Notes: generated from the letters alone by a model not told the origin. A DNA stretch of 64,000 nucleotides from Nostoc sp. NMS2 (GCF_017115105.1 NZ_JABXKH010000164.1:48798-112797), one strand, 5' to 3'. Counted from the stretch's first letter, positions 51,737 through 61,276 are shown. A program made the numbers and translations.

Positions 51737-52341
51737 TTTTTGGATATTTGGAATATTAGATATTCCATCTATTAATTTTCGTTTCTTTCCAACCAAGTAC
51801 AGCAATTTGCAGTTCAGTAGACCTCAGTATAAGTTCATGTATATGTATTTATGTCAACTTAAGGTTAAAAAAATGCTTAGAGACAAAGGGCTTAAGCACT
51901 TTGTTAATTTTCTCTTAAGCCAGATCCTCGCGACTTGGCTTGTGTAGCCGCGTAAAGCCAACTCTTAGAGACGCTCTTGCTAGCTTGCTTCCACGAAGTG
52001 GTACGGCATAGCTTCGTTTAGCGCGTCAGCGTGCCGGAGTCTTTATGACCTTCACTGGGGCTTAGGTTGACACCGATCCACATAAATTTATCTATATCGA
52101 AATTTAGTGTTCAAAGCGTGTATTCGCTTCAAATGATAACCTCTGCATCTCTGCTAACACAAGATACGTCTTTTGATGGATGACGTAAATTAGTTTTTAT
52201 GAATAGAGCTAACTTTGGCAAAAATTATTCATAAGTTATTCAAAAATCATTAAAAAATCGCGAAAAAAGTTATTAAACAAACTTAAAATGCAACTGTTAA
52301 CATTTATAATCCTGCTGATTTAATCCAAAGGAGTTTTAAAT
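51737..52341. other. Gene-free interval upstream of the peptidoglycan-binding gene
   Basis: Positions 51950-52050 hold a G/C-rich dispersed block (AGACGCTCTTGCTAGC, GCGTCAGCGTGCCGGAGTC) of a type common between genes in these genomes. The last 150 bases are A/T-rich and end in AAAGGAG before the next ATG. A plus-strand frame at 51648-51947 is the antisense of the membrane gene and its upstream region, not a gene. Confidence 0.45.
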
Positions 52342-53013
52342 ATGTGGTGTGGTTTTGGAAAATCAAGCGCGACTTTTGCTGTTACTTGCCTGATAAGTGC
52401 TAGTGTGGTAATTGCAGACACAGGTTTCGCAGCCTCTCAACGAAGCTATACGCCCCAGCAATTCCGTGCTGTATTGCGAGGTCTAGGCTATAACGTCAAG
52501 GTAACAAATGGTGCTTTGACGGATGAGGAAACCAAAAAGGCAATTCGTGAATTTCAGACAGGTTATAAGCTAAAACCAGTTGATGGGATAGCTGGGCCAA
52601 AAACCCAAAATTTTGCTGCTAACATTGTTCAAATTTTGCACACAAATTTGAATGCAGTAGTCAAGCCTAATCCTCCCCTACCGCGCGATCATTTTTACGG
52701 TTCCCGCACGGAAGAAGTGGTGAAGGAGTATCAAAAGAAATATCAGTTGCAAGAAACTGGAATTGCTAATTTAGCACTCCGCCAAAAGCTGAATGAAGAA
52801 GCAAAGACAGTCTTGAGTCAGCCAACAACGAAACCAACGGCTAAACCAACAGCTAAACCAACAACGAAACCAACGGCTAAACCAACAGCTACACCGACAG
52901 CTACTCCAACGGCAACGCCAATGGCTACGCCAACGCCAACGGCAACACCAACGGCAACACCAACGGCAACACCAACGGCAACACCGACAGCTACACCAAC
53001 ATCTACACCCTAG
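52342..53013 (+). CDS. Secreted peptidoglycan-binding protein with Thr/Pro repeat tail
   Basis: The 223-residue protein has a signal peptide (ATFAVTCLISASVVIADTGF, cleavage near residue 31). Two peptidoglycan-binding-1-like modules follow: about 37-90 (YTPQQFRAVLRGLGYNVKVT, TKKAIREFQTGYKLKPVDGI) and about 90-150 (SRTEEVVKEYQKKYQLQETG). The last 65 residues are almost only Pro, Thr, Ala and Lys in tetrapeptide-like repeats (KPTA, TPTA), encoded by a DNA repeat. Such tails span the cell wall and vary in length. AAAGGAG stands ten bases before the ATG. The protein probably anchors to peptidoglycan; no enzyme domain is present. Confidence 0.85.
   Translation: MWCGFGKSSATFAVTCLISASVVIADTGFAASQRSYTPQQFRAVLRGLGYNVKVTNGALTDEETKKAIREFQTGYKLKPVDGIAGPKTQNFAANIVQILHTNLNAVVKPNPPLPRDHFYGSRTEEVVKEYQKKYQLQETGIANLALRQKLNEEAKTVLSQPTTKPTAKPTAKPTTKPTAKPTATPTATPTATPMATPTPTATPTATPTATPTATPTATPTSTP
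52818..53008 (+). repeat. In-gene tandem repeat encoding the Thr/Pro tail
   Basis: Units of 12 bases (ACCAACGGCTAA, then ACCAACGGCAAC) run in tandem through the 3' end of the gene, a site likely to change length by slippage. Confidence 0.75.
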
Positions 53014-53043
53014 TCGCCACAAAAACTCCTACCCCAAAGCCCC

Positions 53044-53937
53044 TCAAATCATCTGATTTGGTTCTTCTAAGGGTCTGCCTTTGGGTGTAGGTAGAATTGA
53101 ACGGCCGTTATTATAAGGCATAGGAATGTACTGTACGCTGGGTCGCCCTCCTTGTGCCTGTGGGTACAAATCCATGAGACCATAAATAGAATGGGGCAGT
53201 CCGACAGTTACGGGCAGCCCCATTTCTGTTGCTTCTTCAATAGTTATGGGATAATCGTGGGTGACGCGCCCGGTTGTCAAGGCTTCGATAATCGATTCGA
53301 TATTTTCTGGCAGAACTTTTTGTTTGGGTATACTGTCTTTAAGTAAAGTTCGTACAAACCTTTGTACCTGCTGAATTGCTTTGCGTGAGAGGTCGGCCAT
53401 AATTAAAGTTTGGTCATCAATCTCACTGATAGGTTTATCTTCAATTACTTTTAGGATACTTGCTGCGGGGTAATTACCCAATTGGGGATCAACTGGCCCC
53501 AAGACAGCGTTAGCATCCATAATAATTTCATCAGAGGCTAGGGCAAGCATTGTACCGCCACTCATAGCGTAATGGGGGACAAAAACTGTAACTTTTGCCT
53601 GGTGGCGAATTAATGCTCTGGCGATTTGTTCTGTTGCCAAAACTAAACCACCAGGAGTGTGCAAAATTAAGTCAATTGGCACATCTGGGGGTGTGAGGCG
53701 AATAGCTCGTAATATTTGTTCTGAGTCTTCGATAGTAATGTAGCGAGATATGGGAATTCCCAGAAAGCTAATAGACTCTTGGCGGTGAATCAACAAAATT
53801 ACCCGACTTTTGCGTTCCTGTTGGAATTCTTGTAAAGCACGCAAGCGGCGATATTCTATTTGACGTTTTTGCCAAAGGGGTTGTAAAGAAGTCAGAAGCA
53901 GGAAAATCCAGAATATATCACCAATTCCAAAGCCCAT
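53044..53937 (-). CDS. SDH family Clp-fold serine protease, membrane anchored
   Basis: From ATG 53937 the protein has 297 residues. An N-terminal membrane span (about residues 4-22, GDIFWIFLLLTSLQPLW) is followed by a Clp/crotonase-fold protease domain of the SDH (serine dehydrogenase proteinase, DUF114) type. Visible marks are DLILHTPGGLVLATEQIARA, the nucleophile in HYAMSGGTMLALASDEIIM and NAVLGPVDPQLG. Such proteins resemble SppA and ClpP and are thought to degrade membrane or signal peptides. The frame is open to 53958 with a TTG start, which I reject. It converges with the peptidoglycan-binding gene, 30 bases apart. Confidence 0.85.
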   Translation of the reverse strand: MGFGIGDIFWIFLLLTSLQPLWQKRQIEYRRLRALQEFQQERKSRVILLIHRQESISFLGIPISRYITIEDSEQILRAIRLTPPDVPIDLILHTPGGLVLATEQIARALIRHQAKVTVFVPHYAMSGGTMLALASDEIIMDANAVLGPVDPQLGNYPAASILKVIEDKPISEIDDQTLIMADLSRKAIQQVQRFVRTLLKDSIPKQKVLPENIESIIEALTTGRVTHDYPITIEEATEMGLPVTVGLPHSIYGLMDLYPQAQGGRPSVQYIPMPYNNGRSILPTPKGRPLEEPNQMI

Positions 53938-54080
53938 AAAAAATAAATATTTGCTCAAAAATCACGGTTGCCGTCATTATTGTCACAAATTTGGGGCGAT
54001 CGCAGTTCTATCTGTAGGTTTAAAAGTCACTAAGCCCATCAAGCACACAGAGATGTCAATTCAAAATTACGAATTACGAA

Positions 54081-55979
54081 TTATTTACTACCCCGTCGCC
54101 AAATCTTGATAGTATCGTCATCACTACCACTCACTAGGGTTTGTCCATCAGGACTGAAGGCGACACATCGAACATAGCTGGAATGCCCTGTAAGTGTGCT
54201 GATTTCTCTACCACTGTGTAAATGCCACAGTTTGATAGTATTGTCCCAACTGCCACTAGCGAGAAATTGCCTATCCTGGCTAAAGGCAACTGACCAAACT
54301 GAATCAGAATGCCCTGTAAGTGTGCGAATTTCTCTGCCTGTGTTTACATGCCACAATTTAATTGTGTTGTCACCACTGCCACTAGCAATTATTTCTGCAT
54401 CGTGGCTGAAGGCGATGCAGTTGATGAAGAAGGTATGACCTGTAAGTGTGTAGATGTTTCTGCCCGTGTATATTTGCCACAGTTTGATGGTGTAGTCATT
54501 ACTGCCACTAGCTATAAGCTGTCTATCCTGGCTGTTTGTCGTTGTAGCCGTTCTCGGCGAATAAGCAATTGACGAAACTGAGTCGGAATGACCTGTGAGA
54601 GTTTGGATTTCTATACCAGTGCTTACTTGCCATAGTTTAATTGTGCAGTCAGCACTGCCACTAGCAAGAAACTTGCCATCTGGACTAAAGGCAACAGAAT
54701 TCACCCAGTTAGTATGACCAGTGAGAGTGCGAATTTCTTTTCCTGTGTTTACATCCCATAATTTGATCGTATTATCCCAACTACCGCTAGCCAAGATTCC
54801 CGCGTTCAAATCTGTGATTCCGGCAGATTTGCCTGACTCTCCTTGATAAGAAAGCTTTGCTGAGATTGGGCTAAAGGCGACGGAATTAACCATATTAGAA
54901 TGACCAGAAGACCAACGACCCATTTGACGCACTAGCTTGCCAGTACCTAGTTGCCAAAGTTTAATAGTATGGTCATTACTGCCACTAGCAATCAATTGCC
55001 CATCTGGACTAATAGCGATCGCATGAACCATATTAGAATGACCTCTGAGGGTCTGTATACATTGCCAGTTTTGCTGATCTAATACAACAGGTGGAGGTAA
55101 TTTTACTCTAGGCGTTATCACTAAGGTAGATGTTGCTGGTGCTATGTTTTTCTCGTTTTCAGGGCCCAATAAATCCAACCACTCCTGCACAGACTGGGGA
55201 CGATAGGTTGACTCCAAATCCATGCCGCACATAATAGCTTGATTTACCCTATTGCTAATGTTGGGATTAAAATATTGTGGTGGTTCTAAATTAATATTGT
55301 GTCGTCTATCATCTGCACTCGTCGGTATCACTGCGGTAAGCAAATTATACAGGGTAGCGGCTAAAGCGTAGATATCAATGTATTCTCCTCGTGGCGCTTC
55401 TGATTCATACTGCTCAGGTGGAGCAAAACCAGGGGTGCGATACACTGTATGTCTTTGGATTACATTAGGAATAAATTCTCTAGCGATGCCAAAGTCTATC
55501 AGCACTGCTTCTGATTTATCAATGCGGATCATAATGTTGCGTGGTTTGAGATCCCGATGCAGCAATCCTTTAGAATGGATTAGTGTCAAAGCGTCGCCAA
55601 TTTGTCTGATATACAGCAGCGCTTCTGCTTCTGATAGCACTCCAACCCGTCTTAGGTACTGTCCTAAGTCTTCGCCTTCGATGTATTCCATCACCATGCA
55701 GGGAAAATTACCTTCATCGAAGATGGTTTCTATTTCTACTATATGGGGATGGTGACACACAGCCAGCCTAACTGCTTCATCACGGAAGTCTTGCCGTAAC
55801 TTGTTTCGGTGGAGTATCCAGGCGGGGTGGTTCAGGATTTCTTCTTTAAGGGTTTTAATCACTCGCAGTTGATTCCGTTGATTTCTGGCAAGATAAGTAA
55901 TGCCAATTCCGCCTTCACCTAATTGGCTTTCGATAATGTAACGTCCACCGAATAAAGACTTTCCTGCATTCCACACCAT
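54081..55979 (-). CDS. Ser/Thr protein kinase with C-terminal WD40 propeller
   Basis: The 632-residue protein joins a Hanks-type kinase to seven WD40 repeats. Kinase motifs are the glycine loop LGEGGIGITYLARN, the lysine in VIKTL, HRDLKPRNIMI, DFGIAREF and the APPEQY substrate loop, within about residues 10-275. After a linker, seven blades (each ending IKLW or IKIW) form one complete propeller (about 305-630). Blade 2 and blade 5 carry insertions (for example YQGESGKSAGITDLNAGI). The propeller probably binds substrates or acts as a sensor. It is divergent from the heme/HAMP sensor gene and near a second kinase, suggesting one signalling locus. Confidence 0.93.
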   Translation of the reverse strand: MVWNAGKSLFGGRYIIESQLGEGGIGITYLARNQRNQLRVIKTLKEEILNHPAWILHRNKLRQDFRDEAVRLAVCHHPHIVEIETIFDEGNFPCMVMEYIEGEDLGQYLRRVGVLSEAEALLYIRQIGDALTLIHSKGLLHRDLKPRNIMIRIDKSEAVLIDFGIAREFIPNVIQRHTVYRTPGFAPPEQYESEAPRGEYIDIYALAATLYNLLTAVIPTSADDRRHNINLEPPQYFNPNISNRVNQAIMCGMDLESTYRPQSVQEWLDLLGPENEKNIAPATSTLVITPRVKLPPPVVLDQQNWQCIQTLRGHSNMVHAIAISPDGQLIASGSNDHTIKLWQLGTGKLVRQMGRWSSGHSNMVNSVAFSPISAKLSYQGESGKSAGITDLNAGILASGSWDNTIKLWDVNTGKEIRTLTGHTNWVNSVAFSPDGKFLASGSADCTIKLWQVSTGIEIQTLTGHSDSVSSIAYSPRTATTTNSQDRQLIASGSNDYTIKLWQIYTGRNIYTLTGHTFFINCIAFSHDAEIIASGSGDNTIKLWHVNTGREIRTLTGHSDSVWSVAFSQDRQFLASGSWDNTIKLWHLHSGREISTLTGHSSYVRCVAFSPDGQTLVSGSDDDTIKIWRRGSK

Positions 55980-56273
55980 TAGTAATATTTGACAATTGCT
56001 GATATTTATTTTGGCACGGTATCAAAACAGCCAACACGAATTTTTGGGAATTCCATTTGAATCGCTGTTATAGCTTTTTGGAACTTACTTATTTAGAGAA
56101 CATTTTCATTAACCTCAATAATTACTAATAGTATAAAGTTGTGTATACCCTAATAGCTTTAGCGAAATTGTGCCTTTACATTAAAGTATGAGAGTTAATT
56201 GCTCATGCTAGACTAAACGATGACTTTCGCCATATTTGTTCATAATAATTTGACTTGTAGGTAATTTGTAATT
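55980..56273. promoter_or_regulatory. Shared intergenic region between kinase and heme-sensor genes
   Basis: This 294-base A/T-rich gap lies between two divergent starts and must hold both promoters. I see no repeat family or defined operator in it. Confidence 0.35.
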
Positions 56274-57182
56274 ATGCTAAAGAATCTCAATCTGAAACAA
56301 AAGTTTACAATTCTGCTACTGGTAATTCTGACATTCGGTTTGAGCTTGAGTGGATTTGCTCTTTCTTCTTTGCTCAGGGAGAATGCTAAACAAGATATTA
56401 GCTCTACTGGTCTTATCCTCATTCAAACAATGAGTTCTGTTCGGAAATACACCAGTACTCAAGTGAATCCAGAGCTAGTTGATAAATTGGCTACTGAATT
56501 TTTGCCGCAAACCGTGCCTGGATACTCAGCACGGGAGGTATTTGAGATTTTACGGAAAACAACAGAATATCGTGATTTCTTTTATAAAGAAGCAACTCTC
56601 AATCCCACAAATCTGCGAGATAAGGCTGACGGTTTTGAGACGGAAATCGTAGAAAGGTTCAGAAATAAATCAGACCTTAAAGAAGTGAGTGGATTTCGCT
56701 CAATTCCTAGTGGAGATATCTTTTATATTGCTCGTCCCTTAAGAGTTTCTGAAGAAAGCTGTCTGAAGTGTCATAGCACACCTGAAGTTGCACCCCAAAG
56801 TATGATTACTCTTTATGGTGCAGCTAATGGATTTGGGTGGAAACTGAATGAAATTGTTGGCGCTCAAATTATATCAGTACCGGCGAAGAATGTAATTAGC
56901 AAAGCAAATCAGTCTTCCTTACTAATTATCTTAATTGTATCAACTATATTTATAGTGACTATCCTGTTAGTTAACCTGTTCTTGAATCGACAGGTTGTTG
57001 TGCCTCTCAAACGCATGACTCGCATAGCTGAAGAAGTTAGTACGGGACACATGGAAGTTGAATTCGAGCAGATGTCTAATGATGAAATCGGTAATTTAGC
57101 TAAAGCCTTTAAACGGATGCAGTTAAGTTTAGAAATGGCAATGAAGAGAATCAAACGCACTCAGGGAGGCGCAGGGGATTAA
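56274..57182 (+). CDS. c-type heme (Tll0287-like) sensor with HAMP domain, no output domain
   Basis: The 302-residue membrane protein has a first span near residues 11-32 (FTILLLVILTFGLSLSGFAL). A periplasmic domain of about 180 residues carries a single heme-binding motif C-L-K-C-H (in VSEESCLKCHSTPEVAPQ). A second span follows near 220-242 (LLIILIVSTIFIVTILLVNL), then a HAMP domain (about 243-295, VVVPLKRMTRIAEEVSTGHM and NDEIGNLAKAFKRMQLSLEM). The periplasmic part matches the Tll0287-like (DUF3365) family, which binds one c-type heme and is thought to sense redox state or gases. The protein ends right after HAMP, so it must signal through another protein. The flanking Ser/Thr kinases are candidates. 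Confidence 0.88.
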   Translation: MLKNLNLKQKFTILLLVILTFGLSLSGFALSSLLRENAKQDISSTGLILIQTMSSVRKYTSTQVNPELVDKLATEFLPQTVPGYSAREVFEILRKTTEYRDFFYKEATLNPTNLRDKADGFETEIVERFRNKSDLKEVSGFRSIPSGDIFYIARPLRVSEESCLKCHSTPEVAPQSMITLYGAANGFGWKLNEIVGAQIISVPAKNVISKANQSSLLIILIVSTIFIVTILLVNLFLNRQVVVPLKRMTRIAEEVSTGHMEVEFEQMSNDEIGNLAKAFKRMQLSLEMAMKRIKRTQGGAGD

Positions 57183-57361
57183 AGTAATTTAATTCGTAAT
57201 GACGCTCTTCAGGAGACACTGTGCGTAGCAAGATCCCTCCAGGTATCTATGCTAACGTAATTAAGTTTTGTAATTAAATTTACATTTCTTCACAAATATT
57301 AACTTATTAGAAATAGTTAAACAATTCCAACTTATTTCTAAATTAATATTAGTCTAAATAT

Positions 57362-58612
57362 CTATGAAGATAAGCTGTTTTTGAATTCAAAAGCGGCTTT
57401 AAGGTTAGGAATTTGACTGGCTATGAGTTCAACAAATTGGTCAGGTGAAATATAAGGATTTTCATCTAATATTTCTTCTATAATCAGATTTGCCATTGGC
57501 CCAATGTGGTAAGCTAACCCTTGCTGACAATGTTTAATAAATGCTGGTTGTAGTGAAGGTTGTTGTTGTTCAATTCGCCCATTTTGGGCATTAGCAGGTA
57601 AACTAGGTGAACTAAAAATTGTTTCTCCAGGTTGGTTGTATGACTGCGATATTGCCGACATAGCCTGAAATTCAGGATTAAATACCGTAGCAGGCAAATC
57701 ATCAAGCATGATTGGAGGAGACATTGCCACTTCTGGTTCTCCAATCCGCTCTAAATCTTTAATAACTTCTCTGGCTGTTTGGTATCGCTTGTTGGGTCTA
57801 TCTGCCAACATACAATCAAGTACTTGAGCGAACTCATCACTAACATAACTATAATAACGCCAGTTCCATTCAAGTGAGTACTGATCCATTAGTAAAGATG
57901 GATCTCTACCTGTGAGTAGTACAATAGCTGTTACCCCCAAGGCGTAAAGGTCACTAGAAGCGGAGCATAAACCTAAGCTAATCTGTTCGCGGGGTGCATA
58001 CCCCACTTTGCCGACAAGGGACATTTTGCCAACAAATGTTACTTGGTGGTTAGAATTTCTCCCCTCGTTCATGTCAGCAATTTGCTTCCCTACACCGAAA
58101 TCAATCAGCACTGGCAGATCCTTGCCATCAGGTAACATGATGTTATCAGGAGAAATATCTCGATGGATAATGTTGTGCTGGTGGACATATTCCAAAACAG
58201 GCAGTAGATTTTTTAGCCACTGGATAACTTCGTCTTCAGAAAAGTTTCTTCCTTGACGTTGAAGTTCTCCCAGCAGCCTAGAATATGTTTTGCCGTCAAC
58301 ATACTCTTGTACTAGGAATAACCGACCATCTCCTTCAAAGCAAGCTAAAAACTTGGGAATTTGAGGATGTTGCAATTGGTGAAGGATTTTTGCTTCTCTT
58401 TTAAATAAGTTGCGATATTGTTCCAGTCCACTTTCCCCTGTGCCAATGGGTGCAAACTCCTTGAGAACACAAGCTTCATTAAACCGCCGAGTGTCATACG
58501 CCAAGTAAGTTCGCCCCAATCCTCCCTGTCCCAGAAGTTTTTGGATAATATAGCGGTTATCGATTAGAGTTCCAGCAGCTATTTCTGGTCTTGTCATAGG
58601 GGACTGTGACAT
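57362..58612 (-). CDS. Ser/Thr protein kinase
   Basis: The 416-residue protein has a Hanks-type kinase domain at about residues 18-270: GQGGLGRTYLAYDTRRFNEA, the lysine in CVLKEFAP, the catalytic loop HRDISPDNIML, LIDFGVGKQ and YAPREQISLG. The usual Lys after HRD is Ser, a variant seen in many cyanobacterial kinases. Residues 270-360 are a Ser/Pro/Gln-rich linker. The last 55 residues (GLAYHIGPMANLIIEEILDE, ISPDQFVELIASQIPNLKAA) form a small helical domain that I have seen attached to other cyanobacterial signalling proteins but cannot name with confidence. It converges with the heme/HAMP sensor gene, 179 bases away. Confidence 0.9.
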   Translation of the reverse strand: MSQSPMTRPEIAAGTLIDNRYIIQKLLGQGGLGRTYLAYDTRRFNEACVLKEFAPIGTGESGLEQYRNLFKREAKILHQLQHPQIPKFLACFEGDGRLFLVQEYVDGKTYSRLLGELQRQGRNFSEDEVIQWLKNLLPVLEYVHQHNIIHRDISPDNIMLPDGKDLPVLIDFGVGKQIADMNEGRNSNHQVTFVGKMSLVGKVGYAPREQISLGLCSASSDLYALGVTAIVLLTGRDPSLLMDQYSLEWNWRYYSYVSDEFAQVLDCMLADRPNKRYQTAREVIKDLERIGEPEVAMSPPIMLDDLPATVFNPEFQAMSAISQSYNQPGETIFSSPSLPANAQNGRIEQQQPSLQPAFIKHCQQGLAYHIGPMANLIIEEILDENPYISPDQFVELIASQIPNLKAAFEFKNSLSS

Positions 58613-59196
58613 CTCATCGCACTCCTAGCGATTTTATTGTTGATAAATTATCTAGTTTGCTGAAAGTCAGAAACTCTAGCAGATAAGGGCTGATAACATC
58701 CTTAAAATTGAGGTTAGCACCACTATCAACACAAGGAAATACACTTTTCTACAATCTTTTAACGGTCTTGTGTAACCAAATAGACGATTTTTACATGGGT
58801 AGCTTGATTATACTACTTGTACTTACGTATTTTAGCAGATGGGATATAACCAGTGTCTGCGGTAATATCTGCGAATGTTCAGGTTATCACGTTTTGGAGT
58901 TGTAGCTGAACCACATCTCATCCCTAGCAACTCAATTAGGACTGAGTTTTGGAACAGTAAGGATATAGCGTGACATCATGGTTTTTGAGAAAAAACTGAA
59001 GTTGCTATAGACTTCTCCAAGGTAAATATTATATGTATTTCAAGTGCTGAATATGCGATCGCTCTCAAAAATTAATCTTTATGAGAGTCAGTCTTGTTAT
59101 TTGATAGCTACTTTGGCATCGACTATCAAAGTTTCCAGTATAGGTGATTCCTCAAAAGCAGAAAATTATCCTCCGTATCAAAAAAGACTCTTGAAG
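58613..59196. other. Gene-free interval
   Basis: These 584 bases contain a HIP1-related site and, near 58960-59015, a weak likeness to a family B end (GTTTTTGAGAAAAAACTG then GTTGCTATAG). A 65-codon plus frame at 58708-58905 is not convincing. Nothing else is visible. Confidence 0.4.
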
Positions 59197-60030
59197 CTAC
59201 AATAATTCATCTAGTTCATCAGGATTCACGCCTAACTGACGCAAACGTTCTGCTAATTGTTCCGCTTTTCGTTTGGCTTGAGCAGCTTCTTGTTTAGCTT
59301 CTGTAGCTTCTTGTTCTGCAATGATAGCTCGTTGAGTTGCAGCAGCAGCTTCCTCTGTGGGTGCGGGAATTAATTCTCCCGCCAAGGTGAACCACCTTAA
59401 CCACAACCTTTCAATATCTCGAAATGAACCTTGCCATAAGCCTAAACTTAAATCTATCTCTGGCATTAGTAAGCGCCCTTCAGTCAAGCTCATCGGTTCA
59501 TAGTGACCACCGACTAACTGAAAAGCCCGAAATTCATTAGTGTAGCGACTAAAAACAATATAGTAGGGAATCCGCAAAATTCGTTCATAAACTTCCCATT
59601 TGCTAGGAGGTTTATCTGCTGCACTTTCTCTTCTTGTGCCTAAATCTTCGTCTTCCGTACCTGGAGATAATAACTCAACAACCACAAAGGGATTTGCTGG
59701 CTCTTGCCAAGTTACATAACTTAACCGTAAGTCTTGCCCTTTGTATAACTTTTCTACACCTACTACACCAAACCAATCTGGACGCTTGTACCACAAAGGA
59801 TGCTGTAAATCATAGTAGAGATTAAGGTCAGCCGCACTGTAAACTAGTTCGGGATTCCAGTTAATGGGCTGAAAAGTTAAGTATAAAAGTAAGGGCTGTA
59901 AAAAGTGAAAATCGTCTGGCAAACCTGGTTCCTCTGGGTTATCACTTGGTAAATCATACATCGTTGGTAGAGTTTCCCAAGGAGGAAGCGGCGGGTCAGA
60001 TTGAGGGATGTAATGGGGAGAAGAAGTCAT
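59197..60030 (-). CDS. Uma2 family (DUF820) protein with coiled-coil tail
   Basis: The 277-residue protein has an N-terminal Pro-rich leader with LPPWETLPTMYDLPSDNPEE. The Uma2/PD-(D/E)XK-like domain follows: Y-D-L-Q-H-P-L-W-Y-K-R-P-D-W-F-G, then FVVVELLSPGTEDEDLG and the later KWEVYERILRIPYYIVFSRY (about residues 70-175). The last 55 residues are a heptad-like Ala/Glu/Gln/Lys coiled coil (EQEATEAKQEAAQAKRKAEQ) ending in LRQLGVNPDELDELL. This long form with coiled tail is a common sub-type in Nostoc-like genomes. A nuclease role is inferred from the fold and is unproven. Confidence 0.88.
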   Translation of the reverse strand: MTSSPHYIPQSDPPLPPWETLPTMYDLPSDNPEEPGLPDDFHFLQPLLLYLTFQPINWNPELVYSAADLNLYYDLQHPLWYKRPDWFGVVGVEKLYKGQDLRLSYVTWQEPANPFVVVELLSPGTEDEDLGTRRESAADKPPSKWEVYERILRIPYYIVFSRYTNEFRAFQLVGGHYEPMSLTEGRLLMPEIDLSLGLWQGSFRDIERLWLRWFTLAGELIPAPTEEAAAATQRAIIAEQEATEAKQEAAQAKRKAEQLAERLRQLGVNPDELDELL

Positions 60031-60446
60031 AAGAAAAATTGGGTTTGATATTTTTCGGCTATTACTTTTATGGCTCTACCGTACTTATTATGCTAAATTC
60101 ACAGCTTCTAAGAGGGAATAGGGAACAGAAGCGAATAGATGTGTACTGAGTTTTTTCACGCAATCAAATAGGATTCCTATAGAAGTAATTATGTTATTCC
60201 ACAATTAGCTGCGAAGCGCTAACGCCAAATTTTGAGATTACCTCTGCTACTATTATCTCTAAATGTTCGGCTTCCTTGGTCAAATGCCACTGGACTCTAA
60301 TGGTGAAACTTGCTCAAGGTTGGTAATTAGCGAGATATCACTTATTTAAAGGTATAAAAAACTTTCTTAATTGCTTATAAATAACTATTACTTTCTAAAT
60401 AACTTGGGGAATACTGAAATTTAGTACCATTAAGGGCGTATGAAAA
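60031..60446. other. Gene-free interval with a WD40 tail remnant
   Basis: On the minus strand, 60275-60219 reads SRTFRDNSSRGNLKIWR then stop, a degenerate copy of the WD40 C-terminus found intact at the end of the gene at 63451-64000. The sequence just beyond that stop (TGTTATTCCACAATTAGCTG, complement sense) also resembles the DNA at 63436-63455 and 62415-62435. A partial family B end (AAATAGGATTCCTATAG) lies at 60166-60182. Confidence 0.5.
60219..60275 (-). pseudogene. WD40 C-terminal remnant
   Basis: The frame encodes GNLKIWR followed by a stop, preceded by a decayed blade. It matches the last strand of WD40 proteins, as in SGNIKIWRRS at the end of the gene ending at 63451. There is no other trace of the propeller here. 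Confidence 0.5.
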
Positions 60447-60914
60447 ATGGCAGATAATAAAGTCAGTGCAAAACTTTCCTCCGCAGACAGAGAAGCCGTG
60501 ATGCAAGCTATTACTACTATCCGCGAAAAGTTACCGTTCTTGATTGATTTGACAACCGACGAGCGTAAAGCTTTACCCAAGCTGGGGGATAAGAGTCGGG
60601 CGTTTGTGAGTAAGGCGTTGGAAATCGGCACACAAAACCCTGACTTCTTACCTCGTTCTTTTGACTTGAATGAAATGCGCCAAGATATCGAATTATTTGA
60701 AGCCCTGTATCCCATTTTGCTGTCGTTGACGCAACTGCAAGAACTGCTGGATGATACTTCTGTGGCTGTTGGTAGCGAAGCTTATGCGGCGGGTTTGATG
60801 ATATATAACTATGCTAAAGCCAGTGGTAAAGGCGCGGGTTTAGAGTCAATGGTTGATGATTTAGGACGCAGATTTGCCCGAAAAGCTAAAAAAGTGCAAC
60901 CACAAACTTCATAA
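60447..60914 (+). CDS. Conserved hypothetical helical protein
   Basis: The 155-residue soluble protein is helical throughout: MADNKVSAKLSSADREAVMQ, ITTIREKLPFLIDLTTDERK, KLGDKSRAFVSKALEIGTQN and LFEALYPILLSLTQLQELLD. A Gly/Ala-rich helix (AVGSEAYAAGLMIYNYAKAS) and a basic end follow. I recall similar hypothetical proteins in bacteria but no named function. It has no membrane span or catalytic motif. ATG 60447 gives a natural N-terminus. It stands alone on the plus strand between a WD40 remnant and a tandem repeat array. Confidence 0.7.
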   Translation: MADNKVSAKLSSADREAVMQAITTIREKLPFLIDLTTDERKALPKLGDKSRAFVSKALEIGTQNPDFLPRSFDLNEMRQDIELFEALYPILLSLTQLQELLDDTSVAVGSEAYAAGLMIYNYAKASGKGAGLESMVDDLGRRFARKAKKVQPQTS

Positions 60915-61014
60915 GTCGAGAAGTTAGCTCAACGCTTCTACCTAAAAACATAAAACTTTTTGCTCTGAGCTTGGGTGTTTTTGTTTAAAGTGAGACACTC
61001 CGAGTTTAGAGCAT

Positions 61015-61224
61015 TAATATTTTAGTTTCAAGTGAGAACCTTTTCGTTGCAAACGAGAACATTCCGGTTTGAAGTGAGAATGTTTTGGTTTGAAGTGGGA
61101 ACGTTTTGGGTTGAAACGAGAACATTCCGGTTTGCAGTGAAAACGTTTTGGTTTGAAACGAGAACATTTCGGTTTGAAGTGAGAATGTTTTCGTTTAAAG
61201 TTAAAATTTTTGCGTTTAGAATTA
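61015..61224. repeat. Tandem array of 21-bp units
   Basis: Nine full units of 21 bases (61036-61224), of the type GAACATTCCGGTTTGAAGTGA, follow a partial unit (61015-61035). Positions 5-9 and 16-20 of the unit vary while GGTTTGAA is kept. Units alternate between AACATT and AACGTT or AATGTT starts. The array is open in frames on both strands because 21 is a multiple of three, but no start signal or protein likeness is seen. It makes up most of the 362-base gap 60915-61276. Confidence 0.85.
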
Positions 61225-61276
61225 AACGGTAGTAGGTTCAAGAGTAATACGCTTCAGTTAAAGAGAATCATAGCGA

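Noticed and set aside
61015..61224. CRISPR-like array
   Set aside because: The units are contiguous 21-mers with no spacers and no cas gene is near, so it is a plain tandem repeat.
61014..61241. Two protein-coding frames over the 21-bp array, one on each strand
   Set aside because: Both are open only because the unit length is a multiple of three; neither has a ribosome binding site or a natural composition.
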